Assembly (NCBI GenBank): GCA_947493175.1
Contig: CANLQD010000004.1
Location: forward strand, 372,001-436,000
Reading direction: 5' to 3'
DNA from: an uncultured Flavobacteriaceae bacterium
GTDB taxonomy: Bacteria > Bacteroidota > Bacteroidia > Flavobacteriales > Flavobacteriaceae
Length of the DNA: 64,000 bases
Part shown: positions 58,990-64,000 of the stretch, piece after piece
Numbering within the stretch: the stretch's first letter is position 1
Layout: the number at the start of each line of letters is the position of its first letter
Made by a program: the position numbers and the translations under genes
Notes under the pieces: model-generated
What the model saw: the letters and a program-made list of their open reading frames with translations, nothing else
Told to the model about the DNA's origin: nothing
The model's database searches: none

Positions 58990-59376
58990 TCACAAAAATG
59001 CCTTATCCACGGGTTCCCAAAGCTCTAGTTTGTTCCCATCGGGATCTAGTATCCATCCGAATTTCCCATAATCATATTCTTCGATTTCTCCTACGATCGT
59101 CACCCCTTCATTCTCTAATACGACTAGTAGTTCCTTTAAATTTTCGACCCTGAAATTCATCATAAAGGGTGATTTACTGGGCGCAAAATAGGTGGTGTCG
59201 TCTTTCATAGGACTCCATTGGGTACTACAATCGTTCCCATCTTTGTCTTTCCACCAGAAAGTACATCCATATCGATCGACCGGAAGGCCTAAATGGTTTT
59301 GGTACCAATCCTTTAATTTTTTAGGATCTTTTGTTTTAAAGAAGAACCCCCCTAATCCTGTTACTCTTTTTTTCAT
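58990..59376 (-). CDS. VOC-family protein (glyoxalase/bleomycin resistance-like)
   Basis: 128 aa. FFFKTKDPKKLKDWYQNHLGLPVDRYG (about residues 11-37) is the typical N-terminal half. The C-terminal half ends DYGKFGWILDPDGNKLELWEP, with the Glu ligand of the ELWEP block. Metal-binding and substrate are not determined. Members of this subfamily are general small-molecule enzymes. A repeat-rich spacer lies upstream. Confidence 0.9.
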   Translation of the reverse strand: MKKRVTGLGGFFFKTKDPKKLKDWYQNHLGLPVDRYGCTFWWKDKDGNDCSTQWSPMKDDTTYFAPSKSPFMMNFRVENLKELLVVLENEGVTIVGEIEEYDYGKFGWILDPDGNKLELWEPVDKAFL

Positions 59377-59392
59377 ATTCAGTTATTTATTT

Positions 59393-59530
59393 TGTTCCCG
59401 CGAAGGTGGGAATCTGTTTTCATAAGGGTACGGATCCGATTTGTGAAAGCGGGAATCTACCCGCGAACTTGCCCATCGGCAGACAAGGTCTGGAGCCTGA
59501 AGCCCGCGGCATACATTTTCCCGCAAGGGA
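59393..59530 (+). repeat. cluster of REP-like palindromes
   Basis: TTCCCGCGAAGGTGGGAA, GCGGGAATCTACCCGC and GCCCATCGGCAGACAAGG lie within 140 bp between the VOC and DUF1801 genes. These are typical intergenic palindromic repeats of this group. Confidence 0.5.
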
Positions 59531-59538
59531 CTCTCTCT

Positions 59539-59994
59539 TTACCGTTTCACATTCTTTTCATAGAGGGCTATCCATTGATCCACCGTCATTTTTGTTACCA
59601 ATTTCTCAAGTAAGTCAAAGGGAATATCCTCCATATACTTAAAACGTATACAGCTTTTTCCCATATCCAATTTTCGCTTGCAGTACGTTGGATACTCTCT
59701 TATGAACCAATCATGCAGCTTTGTATCGGCGTATATACCGGAGTGATAAAGGGCCACATAATTCTTCTGCGATGCCAGGTTGATAAAGGGCAAAGGTAAC
59801 TCAGGATTGCAATGATACCCTTTGGGATATTTTGAATGGGGTACCACATACCCTAGCATGCCATAGCTCATCTGTTCCTGGAATCCGTTTGGGATATTTT
59901 TTAAAATTATTGCCCTAAGCTTTTTGATTATCGTTTGTCTATCTGGTGGAAGTTGTTCGATGTATTCTTCCGGGTTTGTGGCTTTGTATTGCAT
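59539..59994 (-). CDS. DUF1801 domain protein (YdhG-like)
   Basis: 151 aa. It opens with TNPEEYIEQLPPDRQTIIKKLRAIILKNIP. The family core is YGMLGYVVPHSKYPKGYHCN and FINLASQKNYVALYHSGI. The C-terminal KLDMGKSCIRFKYMEDIPFDLLEKLVTK completes the fold. Such proteins are small alpha/beta proteins of unknown biochemistry. It starts four bases after the DUF4199 stop, so both are probably cotranscribed. Confidence 0.9.
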   Translation of the reverse strand: MQYKATNPEEYIEQLPPDRQTIIKKLRAIILKNIPNGFQEQMSYGMLGYVVPHSKYPKGYHCNPELPLPFINLASQKNYVALYHSGIYADTKLHDWFIREYPTYCKRKLDMGKSCIRFKYMEDIPFDLLEKLVTKMTVDQWIALYEKNVKR

Positions 59995-59998
59995 TGTA

Positions 59999-60460
59999 TT
60001 AGTTTTTACGTTGTAGTAGAAGTGCAGATATTAATGAAACAATGATACCTATGACCATGACGGTAAGAAACATGACCGAGGCCATAAAACCACTTCCGTA
60101 GTCAGGAATTACCTCAGTGTGCCCCTGTGCCCTCAAGACTTCAACATATTGTTCGTAGAAATCTGGATTGATGAAACTGGTATATATATAATCGGCAATG
60201 GCGATACCAACAGCGGTGAACAGTGATATCATAAGTCCGATTGCAAGTCCCTTTCCAAAAGTGATCTGCCCTGCATTTTCTTTGTCCCGAAAGTGTTTTA
60301 TTCCAAAAAACACAAAAGATAGGGATGCGATCATGGTCGCATACCCCACAATTTCTTGAGTGGAAAAGTCCATTCCCATTCCAAAATACAATCCGCCTAA
60401 AAAAAGAATAATCGCCAGAAGGAGTCCATATAATCCGTACTTGGTCACTGTGTTTTTCAT
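59999..60460 (-). CDS. DUF4199 membrane protein
   Basis: 153 aa with four hydrophobic segments (about 10-28, 38-54, 72-92, 125-147). The family pattern is FGKGLAIGLMISLFTAVGIAIADYIY. It is restricted to Bacteroidota, with unknown function. It lies upstream of DUF1801. A 7-bp inverted repeat TACCAAA...TTTGGTA at 60627-60650 is within its 218-bp leader. Confidence 0.88.
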   Translation of the reverse strand: MKNTVTKYGLYGLLLAIILFLGGLYFGMGMDFSTQEIVGYATMIASLSFVFFGIKHFRDKENAGQITFGKGLAIGLMISLFTAVGIAIADYIYTSFINPDFYEQYVEVLRAQGHTEVIPDYGSGFMASVMFLTVMVIGIIVSLISALLLQRKN

Positions 60461-60679
60461 ACTGATAGGATTTACTTAATAATCGAGATGTATATACTCC
60501 GACGTTTGTGTCGAAATTAAGTGTTGATTTTCCTTTAAATGCCTCTTGGGTTTTCCGCGAGTTAGTTCATTAAAGTTTATGGTCTCAAAAGTAATTAGGG
60601 GGAGAAAAAGGAGCCTCATACTAAAGTACCAAAATAATGGAACTTTGGTATATTTCAAAACTGGCCCTTAGGCGTATTG

Positions 60680-61090
60680 CTATAAGATTTGTAGGTCTTT
60701 GGCAATCTGAATGGCCTGAGTTCTTCGTTTGGCATTCAGCTTCGTCAGTAGATTCGACACGTGGGTTTTGATCGTGCTCTCCGATAAAAATAATTTGTCT
60801 GCAATCTCTTTGTTCGATAATCCTAGCGATATTTCCTTCAGTACTTCGTATTCCCGTTTGCTCAAGTCCAGGGCCTCAATTCTCTCGGTGTCGATCGTTC
60901 CCTCGGGTAATCTTTCCTTTTGCAGGCTTTTTTTGTTCAAATAGACCCCTACCACAAAGAAGGTAACGGCTACAATCGCTAGGGCAATTTCAATGCGAAG
61001 GTCACCACCGATAATGGAATATTTACTGATTTGAAAGAGAAGCAATAGCGCAAGGGCCAACGCACCGAATATAAAAACCGTTTTCCTCAC
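60680..61090 (-). CDS. LuxR-type helix-turn-helix regulator with membrane segments
   Basis: 136 aa. Two hydrophobic segments at about residues 5-20 and 30-52 precede a soluble C-terminal LuxR/GerE domain: LDLSKREYEVLKEISLGLSNKEIADKLFLSESTIKTHVSNLLTKL (about 75-119). A membrane-anchored regulator without receiver domain is implied. It begins nine bases after the 2-hydroxyacid dehydrogenase stop, so it may share that transcript. Confidence 0.88.
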   Translation of the reverse strand: MRKTVFIFGALALALLLLFQISKYSIIGGDLRIEIALAIVAVTFFVVGVYLNKKSLQKERLPEGTIDTERIEALDLSKREYEVLKEISLGLSNKEIADKLFLSESTIKTHVSNLLTKLNAKRRTQAIQIAKDLQIL

Positions 61091-61099
61091 GTATTAAAG

Positions 61100-62059
61100 T
61101 TAGCAAAATTTCGCTTTGATCTTATCGACGATTGTCTGAGCAAGTTTTTCCTTACTTTCGACTGTCCAGCCAGCGACATGCGGACTTAAAAGCACGTTCT
61201 TTGCGGCAAGCAGGTATCGAAACGCTTCGGGAAGGTCTTGTTCGTCATTTGAAGAGCCCGTATTTTGAAAAAGGTTTTCAAAGGATGTCTTTTCGTATTC
61301 CAATACATCCAATCCCGCACCAAGTACCTTTCCTGATTTTAAGGCATCGACTAAATCCGTGGTAACGATGCATTTACCCCGGGCGGTATTCAAGATCCAA
61401 ATAGGTTTCTGAAAACCGTTGATGAAGTCGGTATGAACCATTCCCAAGGTACTTTCGGTCTGGGGCACATGTAGGCTCAGCACATCTGTTTTTTGTTGTA
61501 GCTCCATAATGCCGACCTGTCTTGCATTCCCATCCCCGACACCGCCCAGAATATCATAACAGATAACTTCTACATCAAAACCCTGTAATTTTTTGGCAAA
61601 TGCTTTTCCCATATTGCCATAGCCGATGATACCAACGGTTTTTCCGTCTAACTCGATGCCACGATTGCCCTCACGATCCCACATACCGGAGCGTACTTCT
61701 TTGTCGGCCTTGTTCAGTTTGTTGAATAGGGAGAGCAATAGGCCGAGTGTATGTTCCCCAACTGCGTTTCTGTTACCTTCTGGCGCCGAGGCAAGAAATA
61801 TACCCCGTGATTTCGCAAATGGGATATCGATATTTTCCAGCCCGGCACCGACACGGCCTATGAATTTTAGGTTGGTCGCTTTTTCAAGGAAAGGGGCATC
61901 GATTCGAAAACGACTTCTGATAATGAGTCCGTCGTATTCATGAATCTTTTTTTCGATTTCACCTTTAGCACTGGTGTAGTCTTCGTGGTTCTGGAATCCC
62001 AGTTCCTTGAATTGTTCGATCAAAAGGGAATGGTTGGTGTCGAGATGGAGCACTTTCAT
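61100..62059 (-). CDS. D-isomer 2-hydroxyacid dehydrogenase (phosphoglycerate dehydrogenase-like)
   Basis: 319 aa. The NAD-binding GIIGYGNMG (about residues 146-154) is present. The catalytic Arg is in LNTARGKCI, and the catalytic His in LSPHVAGWTVES (about 295-306). It is shorter than full SerA because it lacks the ACT domain. The substrate is a small 2-hydroxy acid such as 3-phosphoglycerate, glyoxylate or lactate analogues; unknown. It lies seven bases after the cupin gene. Confidence 0.9.
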   Translation of the reverse strand: MKVLHLDTNHSLLIEQFKELGFQNHEDYTSAKGEIEKKIHEYDGLIIRSRFRIDAPFLEKATNLKFIGRVGAGLENIDIPFAKSRGIFLASAPEGNRNAVGEHTLGLLLSLFNKLNKADKEVRSGMWDREGNRGIELDGKTVGIIGYGNMGKAFAKKLQGFDVEVICYDILGGVGDGNARQVGIMELQQKTDVLSLHVPQTESTLGMVHTDFINGFQKPIWILNTARGKCIVTTDLVDALKSGKVLGAGLDVLEYEKTSFENLFQNTGSSNDEQDLPEAFRYLLAAKNVLLSPHVAGWTVESKEKLAQTIVDKIKAKFC

Positions 62060-62066
62060 AGGGAAG

Positions 62067-62432
62067 TCAGATTTTAGGGTAATGGGTCCGCGTCATTTCA
62101 TGTTGTACATCCCCTGTATGTGCAGTACTCCGTTTTTCAAAAAGCAAGAGGTGCACTTCTTCCCCGTTTTTGGTCATAGGATTATGGGCTACGCCTTTGG
62201 GTATCACGATGATTTCACCTTCCTCGACCTTTTCGGTACGATCTCGGAACTGCATATAGAGGGTGCCTTTTAAAACTTGAAAGAGCTCGTCTTCATTTTC
62301 GTGGGTATGCCAAACGAATTCCCCTTGAATTTTTGCCAAAATCACCTGCATATCATCTACAAGGGCAATTTGGTGGGGATGCCACTGCTTGCTAAAAGCA
62401 GCATGTTTTTCTTTTAGGTTGATGGGTTTCAT
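62067..62432 (-). CDS. cupin-domain protein
   Basis: 121 aa single-domain cupin. VWHTHENEDELFQVLKGTLYMQ (about residues 39-60) is motif 1, with the HxH...E metal ligands. EGEIIVIPKGVAHNP (about 72-86) is motif 2 with its His. A metal-dependent enzyme or a sensor is possible; the substrate is unknown. It is cotranscribed with the dehydrogenase. Confidence 0.9.
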   Translation of the reverse strand: MKPINLKEKHAAFSKQWHPHQIALVDDMQVILAKIQGEFVWHTHENEDELFQVLKGTLYMQFRDRTEKVEEGEIIVIPKGVAHNPMTKNGEEVHLLLFEKRSTAHTGDVQHEMTRTHYPKI

Positions 62433-62553
62433 TGCTATTTTCTTTTTCGTAAAGATACGAACAACGGGGATTTTTCAGGGTCTAAATAACCGTTTAGGAG
62501 ACCTGTTACTAACGGTGCTCGGCAGATCGTACAGCGATAGGTAGCTTTGAAAA

Positions 62554-63324
62554 CTAATCGGCGGTATTGGCGCGTGATGCATGGTAATTCCACCCGCTTA
62601 GTACCAGTTTTTCATCGGGATGGTCTATACCAGGTTCGGTATGGTCGTCCCCGGCATATAACTGAATGAGCACTGTTTTTCTGGTTTTTTTTGAAATATT
62701 TGGCATGGAGCCATGCAGTGTAAAATAATGGAAGAAGACAATATCCCCAGGTTCCGCTTCTACAATTGTCGCTTTTTCCAGGGGATAATCTTTCAGAAAA
62801 TCTGATTTTTCCTGACCGTTGGTCCCTCTAATTCTTCCTAGGCGATGACTTCCTGGGTATACGCGAAGACATCCCATTTGATCTGTGGCTTCTGTCAAAT
62901 GAAGTATGCCAGCCAACATGGTGTCTTTTACGGTCGGGAAATAGCTCCAGTCTTGATGCATGGGGAAAGGAGCGCCAACCGAAGGCGGTTTTTGAAAAAG
63001 CTTGGTATGATGTAGTATGATATCCTCTCCGAGTAGTGCTTTTGCATAGGAGAGAAAGACCGGGTTGAACAAGGCGGTCATCCATCGGGCCGAATACTGC
63101 TGCACATTGTTGGTGTGAAGAATAACGGAGTTTTCCGATTTTAGCTTTTTCATTTCCTCGGGGTTGCTCCAACGAGCGTTCAATTCGTCTCCCGATCGCG
63201 TCATTTGGGTTACAATACCATCAAAATCATCAGTTAGGCCTCTGAGCTGATCTTCTGTAAAAACACCCTTGGCATGATAATATCCGTTTTCCTTGAAAAA
63301 ACTCCGTATTTGATCCGTGTTCAT
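62554..63324 (-). CDS. phytanoyl-CoA dioxygenase-like oxygenase
   Basis: 256 aa Fe(II)/2-oxoglutarate-dependent oxygenase fold. The metal triad is HQDWSY (His and Asp, about residues 121-126) and the distal His in FFHYFTLHGSMPN (about 196-208). The PhyH-like framework GCLRVYPGSHRLG (about 150-162) is present. It hydroxylates an unknown small molecule or lipid. A promoter box TATTTTTG lies 14 bp upstream. Confidence 0.9.
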   Translation of the reverse strand: MNTDQIRSFFKENGYYHAKGVFTEDQLRGLTDDFDGIVTQMTRSGDELNARWSNPEEMKKLKSENSVILHTNNVQQYSARWMTALFNPVFLSYAKALLGEDIILHHTKLFQKPPSVGAPFPMHQDWSYFPTVKDTMLAGILHLTEATDQMGCLRVYPGSHRLGRIRGTNGQEKSDFLKDYPLEKATIVEAEPGDIVFFHYFTLHGSMPNISKKTRKTVLIQLYAGDDHTEPGIDHPDEKLVLSGWNYHASRANTAD

Positions 63325-63337
63325 AAATAATTTTTAT

Positions 63338-63345
63338 CAAAAATA
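63338..63345 (-). promoter_or_regulatory. candidate -7 box of the PhyH-like gene
   Basis: TATTTTTG on the minus strand, 13 bp before the ATG at 63324. Confidence 0.5.
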
Positions 63346-63413
63346 CCAATAACCGAAAGGGTGCTACTTTATGATTGTGTCGTTTTGATGAAGGATTTTG
63401 CCACAGATCCTAT

Positions 63414-64000
63414 TTAGATCCCCAACACCATTTTAGCGATCCAGAAGTAAATTAAAATGCCAAAAATATCATTGCTGGTGGTAATGAAAGGCCCCGTGGC
63501 GATGGCCGGGTCAATACCTCTTTTGTTTAAAAAAAGCGGTACAAAGGTACCGATAAAACCCGCTACGATAATTACGGCGATCAAGGAAATGGAGATGGCA
63601 AGGGCCGTTAGGAAGTTCCCCTTCCACACCCAAGTGAATAACAGCAGTATGGTAGCCAATATCAATCCGTTCAGGAGGGCCAACAACATTTCCTTGATCA
63701 AACGGTTGCCGATACTACCTTTGATATCATCATTTGCCAATCCTTGTACGATGATCGCACTAGACTGTACCCCGACATTCCCTGCCATGGCCGCTATCAA
63801 GGGTGTGAATAGGAATAAAACGGTGTATTCGCGGAACATTTCTTCGAAACCGCCCATAATCAACGCCGCACCCGCACCCCCAAAAAGCCCCAGAATCAAC
63901 CAAGGTAGCCTTGCACGGGTCAAATCCCAGATGCTATCGTCGGCTTCTACATCCTGTGAAATACCGGCTGCCATTTGATAGTCCTTATCAGCTTCCTCAC
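63414..64000 (-). CDS. mgtE: magnesium transporter MgtE, C-terminal part (cut by window edge)
   Basis: About 195 visible residues of the membrane domain, continuing past the right edge. The frame continues beyond the first visible ATG with EEADKDYQMAAGISQDVEADD, and that ATG is internal. GNVGVQSSAIIVQGLANDDI (about a third into the visible part) and AVIIVAGFIGTFVPLFLNKRGIDPAIATGPFITTSNDIFGI are the conserved MgtE pore and Mg2+-binding helices. It is a Mg2+ channel gated by cytosolic CBS domains, which must lie outside the window. Confidence 0.93.
   Translation of the reverse strand, partial: EEADKDYQMAAGISQDVEADDSIWDLTRARLPWLILGLFGGAGAALIMGGFEEMFREYTVLFLFTPLIAAMAGNVGVQSSAIIVQGLANDDIKGSIGNRLIKEMLLALLNGLILATILLLFTWVWKGNFLTALAISISLIAVIIVAGFIGTFVPLFLNKRGIDPAIATGPFITTSNDIFGILIYFWIAKMVLGI

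Noticed and set aside
60476..60658. 60-aa minus-strand open frame in the DUF4199 leader
   Set aside because: AT-rich, no motif, lies over a probable promoter region and an inverted repeat.
63457..63978. 173-aa plus-strand open frame
   Set aside because: Antisense to the clearly conserved mgtE membrane domain.

Overview
The window looks like a chromosomal segment of a flexirubin-positive marine member of the Flavobacteriaceae (Bacteroidota; Zobellia/Maribacter-like is my guess, not shown). The basis is the gene families (Tex, MetG, DUF4199, DUF1801, DUF6428, WG-repeat proteins, a T9SS-type sorting tail), the absence of Shine-Dalgarno sequences, and recurrent TAnnTTTG promoter boxes typical of Bacteroidota. 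I see no tRNA, rRNA, CRISPR array, prophage or intact transposase.

Region 1 (24-14980) is most of an aryl-polyene/dialkylresorcinol (flexirubin) pigment cluster. One long leftward operon runs from a tyrosine ammonia-lyase through two WG-repeat proteins, FabG-like reductase, FabF-like ketosynthase, ACP, LpxL-like acyltransferase, DarA, DarB, two hotdog proteins, a small unknown, a BtrH-like acyltransferase and an ABC exporter. A divergent flavin-dependent halogenase-like gene starts next to it. The lyase makes the 4-coumarate starter, the FAS-like enzymes extend and reduce it to a polyene, DarB/DarA make the dialkylresorcinol, and acyltransferases and the ABC pump probably join or export the products. 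The cluster probably continues left of the window.

Region 2 (15-31 kb) holds accessory and housekeeping genes: two paralogous secreted proteins, a class-C-type serine hydrolase, a Crp-like regulator, a fatty-acid hydroxylase, a short SSB, a decayed GIY-YIG nuclease gene inside a perfect inverted repeat, RecQ, a sodium/solute symporter, a PAP2 phosphatase, a nucleoside hydrolase lipoprotein, ferritin, an HDAC-like deacetylase and Sua5. It also carries four short terminal-inverted-repeat elements (MITE-like, 161-172 bp) with A/T-only 3-bp duplications and a shared central palindrome.

Region 3 (30.5-55.5 kb) is mainly core metabolism and DNA maintenance: Tex, MetG, a DUF1501/DUF1800 secreted pair, YraN, an ACT-domain protein, a TlpA-like thioredoxin, two TerB-like proteins, Mfd, PdeM, ribokinase plus a sugar transporter, an Lhr-like helicase, fructose-1,6-bisphosphatase, a GNAT, aspartate kinase and a two-domain acyltransferase that looks like a bifunctional aminolipid synthase. 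PdeM and the helicase belong to the ligase-associated DNA repair set, but the ligase and exonuclease are not here.

Region 4 (55.5-64 kb) starts with an arsenic-type operon (ArsR, DUF6428, a small membrane protein, a GNAT, ArsC). Three consecutive products end in Cys-Cys and no known arsenite efflux pump is present. Small conserved genes follow (TM2 protein with an LEA-like head, VOC, DUF1801, DUF4199, LuxR-type regulator), then a 2-hydroxyacid dehydrogenase, a cupin, a phytanoyl-CoA dioxygenase-like enzyme and the C-terminal part of an MgtE magnesium channel cut by the window edge.
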